Positions 35,463 to 45,143 of a DNA stretch of 64,000 bases are shown here, piece after piece (positions within the stretch are counted from its first letter, which is position 1; every line of letters begins with the position of its first letter). The DNA is from Pycnococcus provasolii (taxonomy: Eukaryota; Chlorophyta; Pseudoscourfieldiophyceae; Pseudoscourfieldiales): assembly GCA_049487715.1 (NCBI GenBank), contig CP150581.1:124001-188000 (forward strand), in the 5' to 3' direction. The notes under the pieces are model-generated. The model was not told the origin of the DNA. It was given only the letters and a program-made list of their open reading frames with translations, and did not search any database. Both the position numbers and the translations under genes were made by a program.

Positions 35463-38237
35463 ATGGACAACAACACCAATAACGATAGGGATGTCGAGTT
35501 GGCATCTCCTGGTGTGTTGGAGTTTGACTCAAACTTTGATGCGGCCTCTTCATCCAGCGGTGGTGGGGATCTTGGGAGTGCCAAAGTCTCCTCATCATCA
35601 CAAGGCGGAGAAAAACTTGCAACGGGGGGCGGCGCGACCGAACAGCAGGCGTCGATGAACCTCTCGAACGCAATCATTGGTGCGGGAGTGCTCAGCCTGC
35701 CGTCCTGCTACGCGTCGTGCGGGATCGTACTCGCAACCGCGCTCGTGCTCACCGTGTCCTTCCTCTCCACGCTCTCGCTGCAGTACCTCCTTCAGAACGC
35801 ACACGCCGTAGGGGCGACGAGATATCACGACCTCGCGAAAACTGTGCTGGGCTCACGCGCAAAGGTCGTGGTGGAGCTGTGCACGTTCACGCTGCAGCTT
35901 GGCGCACTCGTCGCTTACGTCAACATCCTCGCAGACGTCATATCGCCCATCGCCAACAGCGTGCTGCCACCAGGCGCCGAGCCTAGCCGCACCTTCGTCA
36001 TGTGCTGCGTTGTCATGTGCGGCATGCTGCCAGTCAGCCTCGTCACAGCAAGGAACGTCAACATACTCGCATATGTGTCGTCGCTCACCATTGGCATAAT
36101 CGCCGTCTTCGTTTCCGTCGTCATCGACGTGGCGGCCGTGAAGATGCCGAAGCTCGGCGTTGGGGATATCGTGCTGTTCGACGTCGACGGGCTCTTCTCA
36201 AGCTTGCCCATCGTGTGCTTCGCGCTCACCGCGCACACAGCCCTGTTCGTGGTCATGGGAACGCTCGTCTCCTCCTCCGTGGAAGTCAAGCAGCGCGTGT
36301 CCGTGCGCGCCATGTGCGTCGTCACCTTCATTTACATCCTTGTGGGAAGCTGCGGCTACCTTGCGTTTCGAGACCGAACCGCGGGAAACGTGCTGCGCAA
36401 CTTCGACGGCGCATTTCTCGGACCGGTGCTCAGCCGGGTCGTCAGGCTCGGCTTCGGCGTGACCATCATTGGCACCGTGCCGATGGTCGTGCAGCCTCTC
36501 ACAAGTTTCCTCATCTCCAACTTTGAAAACTCCCTCGCGCTGAGCGCGAATGACACCAAGAGCTCAAATTTCAAGGCAAACATGCACTACGTGATGACCA
36601 TCGCGCCCTTTCTCATGGCGCTGCTGCTCGCAATCTACGTGCCTAACGTCAAAACGGCATTTGGACTCACGGGTGCCACCGCGTCCATGATCATGAGCTA
36701 CATCTTGCCTGGGATGATTTTTCTCAAGACGCGCGAGCGTTCCTCCGGCGGCAAGGCGACTGTGAGCAAGTTACATGGAAGTTCCGAAGAACTTGTGGCT
36801 GACGAGGTGGAAGCCGCGGCCGATACTTCGATCTTCGTTAGCAACTCCGCGAAGCGGGCTGCTGCCGAGCTTGGCATGGCAGACTCTGTACTCATGAGCG
36901 CGGTCATCCGCTTCTTTGCCAGTCTCTGCTCGACAAAAAATCAGCGACGCAACTCGAATGTCAGTCGTTTTCTGATTGTTGGAGGTTGCATATTTGCCAC
37001 GGTGTCAACGTGGAGCACGGTGCAGGACATGCTCGACGAGCACAAAACTGTGGCAGTGGCGAGGACGGTTGCCAACTTTCACAAGGTGCAGGCTGAGGCG
37101 AACGCGAGCATTGCCGAAGTCTCGAATGCAATGGAAAGTCTTGACATTGCTCAGGAAAACTTTGTTCGAGTGGGTGGGTCGACCTGGGTGAAGGATGCAA
37201 CCGAGGATCTTAAGCGTGCGAGCGGTGCTGCACAGCGCGCGAAAGACTTTGCCGAGAGTGCAGCATCACACCATCACAAGCACTCTCACAACTTAACGCA
37301 TCACCATAGCGACTCGAGCGAGAGCGCAGAACGCGGCGAAGATGACGGGGACTCCGATGGTGATGAGAAATCGTCCATCACGACGACGGCGGCGGCGGCA
37401 CCTAGAGACCTTCTGGAAAAGCTCTCGTCCGCGGCGAATGTGACGTCGAGCAGCCTAGCAGCCATGGAGGACGCAATGCAACAGTTCTTGGCGGCTAATG
37501 CGAGCACCACCGTCGGAACCGCGCTGAACAAGGATGCACACGTCGTGAACGTGACTGCAGTTAGGGCGGCGGCAAACAGCCTTTACCAAGCGGAGCTCCA
37601 AGCACAGGATGCGGTGCAGATGCTTGATGATACGCAGGATTACTTGAGAGATGAGAAACGCGTCGACAGCCGCGTGTACGTGCGTCTCGTGGAAGAGTCT
37701 AGTTTCGCAGTTAAGGCGGCGTTAAAGAGCCTGAAGGATGTTGGGCTTGGCATTGACAATGTGAAGGATGCGGCAGGAGATGTGTCGGTGGCAAAGCTGA
37801 GAGCTCGCGATGCGGTGAAGGCTGTGAACAAAACTGCCGTCGTCGAGGAGGACGATGAGGGAGCCGTTGCCGAGAAGCCGAAGGAGGAGCCCAAGGAGGT
37901 GAAGAAAGAGGAGGAGGAGACGGATTCAAAGGAGGAGAGAAATGCGGAGGAGGATACGAAGGGTGAGAAAGCGGAGGATGAGACGTCGGGCGAGAATAAG
38001 CCGACGAAGGACGTGGAGCCTAAGAAGCAGGGCGACGCCGAGATCGACGAGGTGGAGAAGGCGTCAGGTAAGCTCGACTCGGCAAAGCTGATCGAGACGG
38101 CGAATGCGACGGTGGCGCATCTGGAGGCGAAACGTCAGAAGGCGCAGCAAGCTGCCGAGGCTGCATTGGACGCGACGCACAGCAAGTCACGCAAGCGCGT
38201 GAGCGAGATTGCGGAGTTGCTGAGCACGCACACATAG
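35463..38237 (+). CDS. AAAP/SLC38-type amino acid transporter, long tail
   Basis: A 924-residue protein. Residues ~58-430 are an amino acid/auxin permease (AVT/SLC38) domain of about 11 transmembrane helices. It opens with SMNLSNAIIGAGVLSLPSCY, the family's first unwound helix, and includes VCFALTAHTALFVVMGTL and GTVPMVVQPLTSF. Members move neutral amino acids across vacuolar or plasma membranes. Unlike ordinary members (~450-550 residues), a ~490-residue extension follows. It has one more hydrophobic segment near 503-522 (FLIVGGCIFATVSTW), then Ala-rich helical repeats, a His-rich patch, NVT/NAS N-glycosylation-type sites and a Glu/Lys-rich stretch. The start ATG at 35463 is the first in frame. 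TGTAA lies at 38361. Substrate unknown. Confidence 0.85.
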   Translation: MDNNTNNDRDVELASPGVLEFDSNFDAASSSSGGGDLGSAKVSSSSQGGEKLATGGGATEQQASMNLSNAIIGAGVLSLPSCYASCGIVLATALVLTVSFLSTLSLQYLLQNAHAVGATRYHDLAKTVLGSRAKVVVELCTFTLQLGALVAYVNILADVISPIANSVLPPGAEPSRTFVMCCVVMCGMLPVSLVTARNVNILAYVSSLTIGIIAVFVSVVIDVAAVKMPKLGVGDIVLFDVDGLFSSLPIVCFALTAHTALFVVMGTLVSSSVEVKQRVSVRAMCVVTFIYILVGSCGYLAFRDRTAGNVLRNFDGAFLGPVLSRVVRLGFGVTIIGTVPMVVQPLTSFLISNFENSLALSANDTKSSNFKANMHYVMTIAPFLMALLLAIYVPNVKTAFGLTGATASMIMSYILPGMIFLKTRERSSGGKATVSKLHGSSEELVADEVEAAADTSIFVSNSAKRAAAELGMADSVLMSAVIRFFASLCSTKNQRRNSNVSRFLIVGGCIFATVSTWSTVQDMLDEHKTVAVARTVANFHKVQAEANASIAEVSNAMESLDIAQENFVRVGGSTWVKDATEDLKRASGAAQRAKDFAESAASHHHKHSHNLTHHHSDSSESAERGEDDGDSDGDEKSSITTTAAAAPRDLLEKLSSAANVTSSSLAAMEDAMQQFLAANASTTVGTALNKDAHVVNVTAVRAAANSLYQAELQAQDAVQMLDDTQDYLRDEKRVDSRVYVRLVEESSFAVKAALKSLKDVGLGIDNVKDAAGDVSVAKLRARDAVKAVNKTAVVEEDDEGAVAEKPKEEPKEVKKEEEETDSKEERNAEEDTKGEKAEDETSGENKPTKDVEPKKQGDAEIDEVEKASGKLDSAKLIETANATVAHLEAKRQKAQQAAEAALDATHSKSRKRVSEIAELLSTHT

Positions 38238-38820
38238 TCTACTGGCGACCTAACCTGGTCGACCTGATAAGCTGTACCAAGTTATAAGCGGACTTCTAAT
38301 GTGCAATAATTAAAAAAATAAATGAAATGCCGTACAGGACGTACAGTAGCTGGACTGTAGTGTAACATAACTAACAAGAAACAGGTACATTACAAAAACA
38401 AAAATACCAAAGTGTAAAGTTGCGCCTCCCTCCGAATTGTGGCCGCGATGGTAGGCTGGCTACGGTATAATTCTGAGTCATATACTAATTTCACGAGTGA
38501 GCGAGTTACAAGTCTTCAGGAGCACTTACTTATCAACAGGTCTCGGTGCGCGCGTATGATCCCTTACAGTGCTACTAAATATTCGTCACAATTGATACAA
38601 GTAGGCAAGGGCTGTTATTTTATAATATGTACCTTTTTGATTAGGGTTTCCGTAAATAAACTCTGTCCCCTTTATTAGGGTTATTAGCTAAGCCTTACCC
38701 TGTAGTGGTTGGAACCGGTATCCCCCTTTTTGTTGTTTTTTTCAGGGTTTCCCCTCCCTTTTATTAGGGATTTTTTTTCCGCCGACTTCCCTCCTCCACT
38801 CCATTTCAGCTCTCAGCTCC
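38238..38820. other. Intergenic, AT-rich, telobox-like motifs
   Basis: The region carries the transporter 3' end. Before the mTERF start it has TTAGGGTTT/TTAGGGTTA elements (about 38642, 38676) and CAGGGTTTCCCC plus ATTAGGGATTT at 38743-38772, 50-80 bp from the ATG. No gene seen. Confidence 0.5.
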
Positions 38821-40524
38821 ATGGCGCCTGTTAATTCCGCCTCCTCCTCGAGGAGCGCCTCAGGGGTTTCAGGAGTGCGTCATCATCATCATCATCATTC
38901 TCGTCGTCATGGTCATTCTTCTCGGCGCTTGTCATCTTCTTTGTCTTTGTTTTCTCCGAAGGAAAAAACTTCAAGCTTGCAGGCATCCTTTCCTGGGCTC
39001 CGTGGTGCTCACTCGTGTTTCTCGCATTATGGGTTTGGGAGTTCTCGGGGGTCTCAGCTTCGCTCGCTTGGCGCATTCTCAATTTCAGGATCATTTCAGG
39101 CTCACGTTTCGTCGCGCTCACGAGGTGTCGTTGTGTGCCCTGCTTCGGCGACGACGGCAATCCCGTCGCCGGATGACTCTATCCCGCCGCCAGACGACGC
39201 GCAAATTGGACTTGCACCGGACGAGGAGAAGGAAGCGGCGACCGCAGTCACGGCGTTTCTCATGGAAGTTCTTGGCGATAAGAGAGGGCGCGCAGCAGCA
39301 CGACGACACCCCGCTGTGCTTCGTCAGAGAGCAACGCGAGTCAGGGAAACGTGGCGCAACCTCGTCGACGTGCTCGGGTCCGAGGAGGAGGCGGCTATCT
39401 GCCTCAACCGAGCGACGAGCATTCTGCAGAGCGACCCGAGCACCGTTGCCGCTGCCATGCCCACGCTCATCGAAGAGCTCGGCGAAGCGGACGCGAGGCG
39501 CGTCGTCAGAGGAAACCCGGAGCTGCTCAAAAGCCGAGCAAACACCATAAGCTCAACCATACCCACACTCATTCAGTGCTACCCACACCTCTACCCCGGA
39601 GGACGGTCCGAAGCACGCAAGCTCGTCGTGCGCATACCAGCGCTCCTTATGACGCGCGACCGAACCATCGCGGAGAGCGGACCGGCACTCGAGCGCATCT
39701 TCGGAAGGGACGTGACAGTCCGCCTTGTGCAGAACACGCCGCACCTGCTCATGACGCGCGCTGATACGATCGTGAATGCCGCTCAGGCGGTGATTGAGGT
39801 GCTTGGATACGACAATGCGAAAAAGGTGCTGCTCAAGAGTCCGTACCTTCTCATGTCGTCGGAAAGCACTATCCGCAGCGGAATTCCCCAACTGACGGAA
39901 ATCTTTGGCGCGGAGGCGGCAAAGGAACTCGCGCTCGCAAGGCCGTACTTGCTCAAAACAAATGGGAGGAATATCGTTGCGATGTATCAGGTGTTGAATG
40001 ATATCTTCGGCTCGGAAAAGGCGCTGGAGATGGTGAAAAAGACACCAAGCCTTCTCCGTGCCAGGCCGCAGACGGTGCGCGAGTCCGCGCCTGTGCTGCA
40101 GGCGCTGCTCGGCGACGACGTGTTTGCACAACGCATGGATTCCACAGCGAGCTCTTTGCTTGGTATTAGAGCTGACACGATCCAGGATAGCTTCAAGACG
40201 CTCAGCGAAATTTATGGAAGCTCCGCTCGTGCCATGGATGCTGTGAGGCGCCAGCCAATGACGCTCAAGGCACGCGCGACGACGATGCGGGACACGGTAA
40301 ACACACTAGGTATCCTGCTGGGACAAGTGCGTGCACGCGAGATCCTCATTGACAGCCCCACCGTGCTGCAGGTGCGGGCATGGAAGCTCAAGCGCAACTT
40401 CAAATACTGCTCGGATCGCTTCGGCGTCGAAAGTGCCCGCCGCCTTCCCGTATTTTACTGGAAAGCGAGCATGGTCACGCTCAAGCGCGCGTGCGACCGC
40501 AAGGAGGAGAGCGGCGTTATGTAA
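38821..40524 (+). CDS. mTERF-family organellar protein
   Basis: A 567-residue protein. Residues 1-120 are Ser/Arg/His-rich with few acids and a His run (residues 21-26), consistent with a plastid or mitochondrial presequence. Residues ~140-540 are about nine or ten helical repeats of roughly 35-40 residues, each containing a P-x-LL/L motif: NPELLKSRA, IPALLMTRD, TPHLLMTRA, SPYLLMSSE, RPYLLKTNG, TPSLLRARP. That is the mTERF repeat. mTERF proteins bind organellar nucleic acid and act in transcription termination, intron splicing or ribosome assembly. Which role applies here cannot be told. The stop overlaps TGTAA (40520-40524). The next gene converges, with stops 83 bp apart. Confidence 0.82.
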   Translation: MAPVNSASSSRSASGVSGVRHHHHHHSRRHGHSSRRLSSSLSLFSPKEKTSSLQASFPGLRGAHSCFSHYGFGSSRGSQLRSLGAFSISGSFQAHVSSRSRGVVVCPASATTAIPSPDDSIPPPDDAQIGLAPDEEKEAATAVTAFLMEVLGDKRGRAAARRHPAVLRQRATRVRETWRNLVDVLGSEEEAAICLNRATSILQSDPSTVAAAMPTLIEELGEADARRVVRGNPELLKSRANTISSTIPTLIQCYPHLYPGGRSEARKLVVRIPALLMTRDRTIAESGPALERIFGRDVTVRLVQNTPHLLMTRADTIVNAAQAVIEVLGYDNAKKVLLKSPYLLMSSESTIRSGIPQLTEIFGAEAAKELALARPYLLKTNGRNIVAMYQVLNDIFGSEKALEMVKKTPSLLRARPQTVRESAPVLQALLGDDVFAQRMDSTASSLLGIRADTIQDSFKTLSEIYGSSARAMDAVRRQPMTLKARATTMRDTVNTLGILLGQVRAREILIDSPTVLQVRAWKLKRNFKYCSDRFGVESARRLPVFYWKASMVTLKRACDRKEESGVM

Positions 40525-40606
40525 TAAAAGTGATAGATTTTCAATGATTCAAGACGAATAAAAAATCTAAGGTCAATTACAAGTGGGAAGGGTGGGGGAC
40601 GGCACT

Positions 40607-42592
40607 TTACTTGCCGTTCAAAGCATCTTTGCTGAACAGGCCATTCTCCTCATTGAAACCAAAATGCTTGTCCATGTCCTTGTCCCACACAATCATGTCC
40701 CGCCAGCGCTTCTCGTGAGCCTCGTTCATCTGCCGTTGAACAGGACTCCATCTCTCGCGCATCGCGAGCTCTTCGAGCGACATGTCCTCGCCAATGCACC
40801 TGTTGCACTCCGACTGGTCCATGTGACATTCGATGATGCACGGTTCGGCGAAAGATAGCATGCCAGCGTCGCTCATCGCCTTCAGCATGTTGAACTCCGA
40901 CTCGTCGCGACGCTCGTTGCTGGGAGTCTCGGTGTTGAAGTAGTGGTGCCGTGATCCGTGCCGAAATGACGCGTGGAAGCCGTAGAGCTTCACCTCCGCG
41001 CACGTGTGCAGAGCAAGCATTACCGCGAACAGGCCGCTGCTTGGAATGGTCCCGCGTCCAACCTTGGCAACGTACGACGTGAATTCGGGGTGAAATGCCA
41101 GCGGTTGCGCGTGGCCATTTGCTGGCGGGAACTTGGCGGCGTAGAGAAATAGCTTGAACAGGAAACTCGACGCCTTGAGATGATGAATCACCGTCTCGTT
41201 GCGCTCCTTGTATCCGATGTGTTCGCCGTTGCTCAGCCGCAAGTCCGTGCGTGTTCCCACGCTGCCTTCGTATCCTCTCGTCGGCGCGGAATTAAATCTC
41301 ACGACGAAGTCGGCGCTGTCAATCTCCTTGCCATTTTGGTGCCGCATCAGCACGCCGCTGCTTCCCACAATTGCGCAGCGGTGATGAAAATTCGTCGAAA
41401 GCGGACACTGGTCGGGTAGGAATTCCTTCATCTGTGTGCGAACGGTTTCCGACAGCTTGGACACAATCGTGAGCGTCTTCTCCTTGGTGTGCACGACTAG
41501 GTTGGGAACAAAGTCGATGTTGACGCGGCTCAGCGTCACATCGCGATCGAAGCCTCGGCCGAGTTGAGGCACGTCTCTCAGCACCTTGGCGCGCTCGCAC
41601 GTCTGCCCCTCGTACATTGCCGCGCAGACGCACGCGCCTCGTATGCCTTCACCGCTGCCTGCGCTGCCACCTTTGATCCCTCGGCCGTGACACGGTCGAT
41701 TCATGAAGTACACCTTTGCCTTCATCGCCACATTTACGCGAAGGTCCGACTGCTCAAGACGCGTACGGAGCCCGAATGTGCTGTGAATGTTGGATAGCGC
41801 CATGTGTGCGAGACTTGAGGATGCAGCCTGCGGCGGTGCCGCTCTTCGTGCTCTGATGTTGTCGACGAAGTGCCAGCGCTTACGAGATTGCTGCTGCGGC
41901 TTTTGTCTCGCGGCGGCGGCGGCGGCGGCGGCGTTCGCTTTCTGAGGTGCGTCCGTGGTCACCTGGTCAGACGAAGCGTGTGCATCGTCCCCGGACGAAG
42001 TTGTCGCGTCGTCTGCGTCCGCTGCTGCCGCCGCCGCCGATCCGTCGGGTATCACGTCCGCCATGATGTGCACGATACCCTCTCCCACGGGCACGTCGAC
42101 GCGCGTTGCGGCGACGCCGTTTACAGCCAGTAATCCTCCGGAGGCTGCGGACACGTATATTTCCGCGCCGGATACCGCCGAGACACGCAAACCTCTCGTG
42201 GGTACGTCCCCCGCGAGTATTCTGCGCGGCACGACGTGGTCGCCTAGTCGATCTGCAACAGAAGATGCGTCCCCTAATTTTTTCGCAGCTCTTTCCCACG
42301 CTCTTTTCGACGGCGCGAATAGCGTGTACGCCCCAGCCTTAGACGCTTCGAGGTTCTCGAGATACTTGAAGACCGCCGGTGCGAGTTGTCCCTGGAGAGA
42401 ACGACGAGCGAGACGCGGGGAAACACCACCAGAAGATGAACCCGATGACGACACAGATAATGACGACGACGAGGATGATAATGACCCCGAGGAACGTATG
42501 TATGCCGTTAATCGAGGTTTCAAGTACGCCACACTATTCAACAATAAAAGACCGCAGATGAACATGTACAGCTGGATGTCGCGCGGGGACAT
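40607..42592 (-). CDS. FAS1-EGF-like-GT29 sialyltransferase-like fusion
   Basis: A 661-residue type II membrane protein. A signal anchor (residues 7-24, QLYMFICGLLLLNSVAYL) is followed by a Ser stem. A fasciclin/FAS1 domain spans ~66-183 (AYTLFAPSKRAWE, then LAVNGVAATRVDVPVGEGIVHIM). An Ala/Gln linker and a small Cys-rich EGF-like segment (C301-C332) come next. A GT29 domain occupies ~395-590: sialylmotif L at 405-452 (CAIVGSSGVLMRH, DFVVRFNSAP, GTRTDLRL), motif S near 515-537 (PSSGLFAVMLALHTC) and a VS-like HHYF at 549-552. GT29 enzymes act in the Golgi and transfer sialic acid from CMP-sialic acid; algal donors and acceptors are uncertain. TTACA at 40577-40581 is the poly(A) signal. Confidence 0.85.
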   Translation of the reverse strand: MSPRDIQLYMFICGLLLLNSVAYLKPRLTAYIRSSGSLSSSSSSLSVSSSGSSSGGVSPRLARRSLQGQLAPAVFKYLENLEASKAGAYTLFAPSKRAWERAAKKLGDASSVADRLGDHVVPRRILAGDVPTRGLRVSAVSGAEIYVSAASGGLLAVNGVAATRVDVPVGEGIVHIMADVIPDGSAAAAAADADDATTSSGDDAHASSDQVTTDAPQKANAAAAAAAARQKPQQQSRKRWHFVDNIRARRAAPPQAASSSLAHMALSNIHSTFGLRTRLEQSDLRVNVAMKAKVYFMNRPCHGRGIKGGSAGSGEGIRGACVCAAMYEGQTCERAKVLRDVPQLGRGFDRDVTLSRVNIDFVPNLVVHTKEKTLTIVSKLSETVRTQMKEFLPDQCPLSTNFHHRCAIVGSSGVLMRHQNGKEIDSADFVVRFNSAPTRGYEGSVGTRTDLRLSNGEHIGYKERNETVIHHLKASSFLFKLFLYAAKFPPANGHAQPLAFHPEFTSYVAKVGRGTIPSSGLFAVMLALHTCAEVKLYGFHASFRHGSRHHYFNTETPSNERRDESEFNMLKAMSDAGMLSFAEPCIIECHMDQSECNRCIGEDMSLEELAMRERWSPVQRQMNEAHEKRWRDMIVWDKDMDKHFGFNEENGLFSKDALNGK

Positions 42593-42706
42593 CTTGGATT
42601 AGGAGGACGACACTGTACAGGCGCGCACAGAGGCAGATCCAAGTGAAAGGGAAGATGGCGGAACGAGGGGCAAAAGCGCCACCTAAAAGCGCCCCAAAGA
42701 ATGCCA

Positions 42707-42729
42707 AACCCCGAACCCCGAACCCCGAA
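42707..42729. promoter_or_regulatory. Three CCCCGAA heptamers upstream of FAS1-GT29
   Basis: AACCCCGAA occurs at 42707-42715, 42714-42722 and 42721-42729, overlapping with a 7-bp period, 115-137 bp upstream of the ATG at 42592. The same nonamer recurs singly near other starts (14663, 49884, 54311, 56245), so it is a candidate promoter element. No functional proof is available. Confidence 0.45.
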
Positions 42730-42933
42730 CTAGGGACCGACACAAGTGCTTCTTTTAGTGCACGTGAGGGCGGTGACATTCTGCAAGCGTCGCATCAAGG
42801 ACATGTGTCGTCGAGAACCCGGTGCGTTTGGTGCCTGACCTGTGACGGATGACGTGGTAGTGACAGGGACAGTGGGTAGAATGACACCTTGAATATGAAG
42901 AGGTGTTACAAGTTGAGTAAACAAAAATCCTTT

Positions 42934-43545
42934 TTACAAATCCGCACGCGTAACCCTGAATGGACCAGAGACGCCAGTGGGAGGTGCTTGGCCGCGGTTG
43001 TTCCGACCCCAGCATGCAACACTGCCGTCGACTCGTAGCGCCAAAGAGTGACCACCACCTGCGGCGATTGCGACGAAGTTGCCCGGAACGCCGGCGGGAG
43101 GGGCCTGGCCGTCCTCGTCGTCTCCCCAGCACGCGATACTGCCGTCGACTCGTAGTGCCAAAGAGTGACGCGCACCCGCAGCGATTGCGACGAAGTTGCC
43201 CGGAACGCCAGCGGGAGGGGGCTTGGCCGCGTTGTTGTCTCCCCAGCACGCGACACTACCGTCGACTCGTAGTGCCAACGAGTGACGCACACCCGCAGCG
43301 ATTGCGACGAAGTTGCCCGGAACGCCGTCGGGAGGTGCCTGGCCGAGATCGTTGACGCCCCAGCACGCGATACTGCCGTCGGCTCGTATCGCTAACGATT
43401 GACCTCCATAGAAGACGCCACCACCACCTGCTGCGAGGAGTCCAGTTGCCATTCGCGCGGCTTGTTTCCGCTCCCTCACCTTGTGTAATCTACGTTCACG
43501 CTGCCAGTTGACGAAGACGCGCATCATGGAGTACGCGAGAGACAT
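42934..43545 (-). CDS. Small RCC1/BLIP-II-type repeat protein, second copy
   Basis: A 203-residue paralogue of the 13842-14510 gene. A short basic leader (NWQRERRLHKVRERKQAAR) aligns with the leader of the other copy. Four 39-residue units follow: (S)LAIRADGSIACWGVNDLG, then three with ALRVDGSVACWG or SIACWG and PPAGVPGNFVAIAAG. The last unit is cut short (TGVSGPFRVTRADL). Units within this gene resemble each other more than they resemble those of the other gene, again at a 117-bp period. The stop overlaps TTACA (42934-42938). The gene shares a 209-bp divergent promoter with the stomatin-like gene. Function unknown. Confidence 0.75.
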   Translation of the reverse strand: MSLAYSMMRVFVNWQRERRLHKVRERKQAARMATGLLAAGGGGVFYGGQSLAIRADGSIACWGVNDLGQAPPDGVPGNFVAIAAGVRHSLALRVDGSVACWGDNNAAKPPPAGVPGNFVAIAAGARHSLALRVDGSIACWGDDEDGQAPPAGVPGNFVAIAAGGGHSLALRVDGSVACWGRNNRGQAPPTGVSGPFRVTRADL

Positions 43546-43754
43546 CCGTGACTCTCAGACATCAGAGGGAGGGTGTCGCCGGAATGACGAGTGCTTAAAA
43601 AGAAATGAGAAGAAGGGACCAGTGCGCGAGGGGAGAGGGTTATTAGGGCATTAGGGTTATATTAGATTAGGGTTATGCGAAGCCAGCCGTCCCTTGCAAG
43701 CCACACACAGTATGAACCTTCCCATTCTTCTCCCCCCTGGAGTGCCCGACATAC
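43546..43754. promoter_or_regulatory. Bidirectional promoter with TTAGGG elements
   Basis: A 209-bp region between the RCC1-like and stomatin-like starts. A cluster of ATTAGGG elements (TTATTAGGGCATTAGGG, then GATTAGGGTTA) spans about 43638-43676, roughly 80-115 bp from either ATG. Inferred to serve both genes. Confidence 0.5.
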
Positions 43755-45092
43755 ATGTCGATGACGTCGCCCATGCCTGCTTTGTCATCAGCTTTGTGTC
43801 GTTGCCTGTCGGTCTCACGGATTTCTTTGGGTGCTTGCCGTAATGTTCCACCTTTGGGTTCAAGAGTTGGTGGTGGTGGTTTTCATGGGAATCATGCACA
43901 CCTTCCGGCTCATCAGCGCCTGCTATCTTCTCTCGCTCATCCTCCTGGTTGGGAACACTCTCCTTTTGGTGCTTCTTTTGGTCACTCTCTCAGGAGTTAC
44001 GAGAATCATTACTCCTCGTCGCGTTTACACACTTATGGTGATCGCATTTCGCGCATATCGTCGTCCTACACCACCCTTTCAGGCGCGCGATCGTTCGCGT
44101 CGTTCAACGCGCAGTACCCACCGCAGCAACCCAACTCTATGGGCGGCGGCGGGTTCGGCGGCCAGCCCGTCACCGCATTCCCGCAGCATACCGACCTGCG
44201 AGCGCTGCCCACGCCAGTTAACCTAGGCCTGCACATGGTCCCAGAGAGGACGGCATACGTCGTCGAACGATTCGGAAAGTACCTCACGACGCTCACGCCA
44301 GGTCTGCACATCCTCATTCCCATCGTCGACCGCATCGCATACGTGCACAGTCTCAAGGAGGAAGCCATCACCGTTCCCTCCCAGACTGCCGTCACGAAAG
44401 ACAACGTCGCCGTGCACATCGACGGCGTGCTGTACGTGCGAATCACCGACGCGCAGAAGGCGAGCTACGGCGTGTCAGACGTTAGGTGGGCTATCGTGCA
44501 ACTCGCACAAACGACGATGCGGTCGGAACTGGGGAAACTCTCACTCGACCGAACGTTCGCGGAACGCGAAACGCTCAACACGAGCATCGTCGCGCAAATC
44601 AACGACGCAACGCAAGGATGGGGCTTGGAGTGCTTGCGCTACGAGATCCGAGACATCACCCCGCCGACGAACGTGCGCGTGGCGATGGAACTTCAGGCGG
44701 AAGCGGAGCGCCGCAAACGCGCGAACATTCTTGAGAGCGAGGGAGAAAAGCAGGCGGAGATCAATCGTGCGGAGGGCCAGAAAGGCGCGACGATTGCACT
44801 TGCGGAGGGCGATGCGGCGAGCATTCTCGCCAAGGCTCACGCGACTGCGGAGGGCATACGCAGCGTTGCGGAGGCGTGCGGCGAGGAGGGCGCGTCGAGC
44901 GCCGCAAGCATTAAGCTTGCTGAGCAGTATTTGGAAGGTTGGGCACAACTCGCGCGCAAGGGCACAACAGTGATTGTCCCCGCCAATGCCGCCGATCCGG
45001 CAAGCGTCGTGGGCACAGCTACAGCTCTGTATGGCGCGCTTGGTGGTGAAAAGAAGGAGAGTTCCTTCTTTTCGTTGCAGAAGGAGAAGTAA
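43755..45092 (+). CDS. Mitochondrial stomatin-like (SLP2-type) protein
   Basis: A 445-residue SPFH/band-7 protein. Residues 1-150 are a Ser/His/Arg/Gly-rich presequence and linker. The SPFH domain follows: MVPERTAYVVERFGKYLTTL, TPGLHILIPIVDRIAYVHSL, VAVHIDGVLYVRI, LGKLSLDRTFAERETLN, and a C-terminal helical region rich in EAERRKRA and EGEKQAEINRAEGQ. SLP2-type stomatins lack a long membrane helix, bind the mitochondrial inner membrane through cardiolipin, form ring-like oligomers and stabilise proteases and respiratory complexes. That is family knowledge; the long basic N-terminus agrees with mitochondrial import. Start ATG 43755 is the first in frame. It converges with the TPR gene: stops 52 bp apart. 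Confidence 0.88.
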   Translation: MSMTSPMPALSSALCRCLSVSRISLGACRNVPPLGSRVGGGGFHGNHAHLPAHQRLLSSLAHPPGWEHSPFGASFGHSLRSYENHYSSSRLHTYGDRISRISSSYTTLSGARSFASFNAQYPPQQPNSMGGGGFGGQPVTAFPQHTDLRALPTPVNLGLHMVPERTAYVVERFGKYLTTLTPGLHILIPIVDRIAYVHSLKEEAITVPSQTAVTKDNVAVHIDGVLYVRITDAQKASYGVSDVRWAIVQLAQTTMRSELGKLSLDRTFAERETLNTSIVAQINDATQGWGLECLRYEIRDITPPTNVRVAMELQAEAERRKRANILESEGEKQAEINRAEGQKGATIALAEGDAASILAKAHATAEGIRSVAEACGEEGASSAASIKLAEQYLEGWAQLARKGTTVIVPANAADPASVVGTATALYGALGGEKKESSFFSLQKEK

Positions 45093-45143
45093 TCGAGATT
45101 CTTACATATTGAGGCCATTCTTTTGTCTACCTAACCTACCTAC

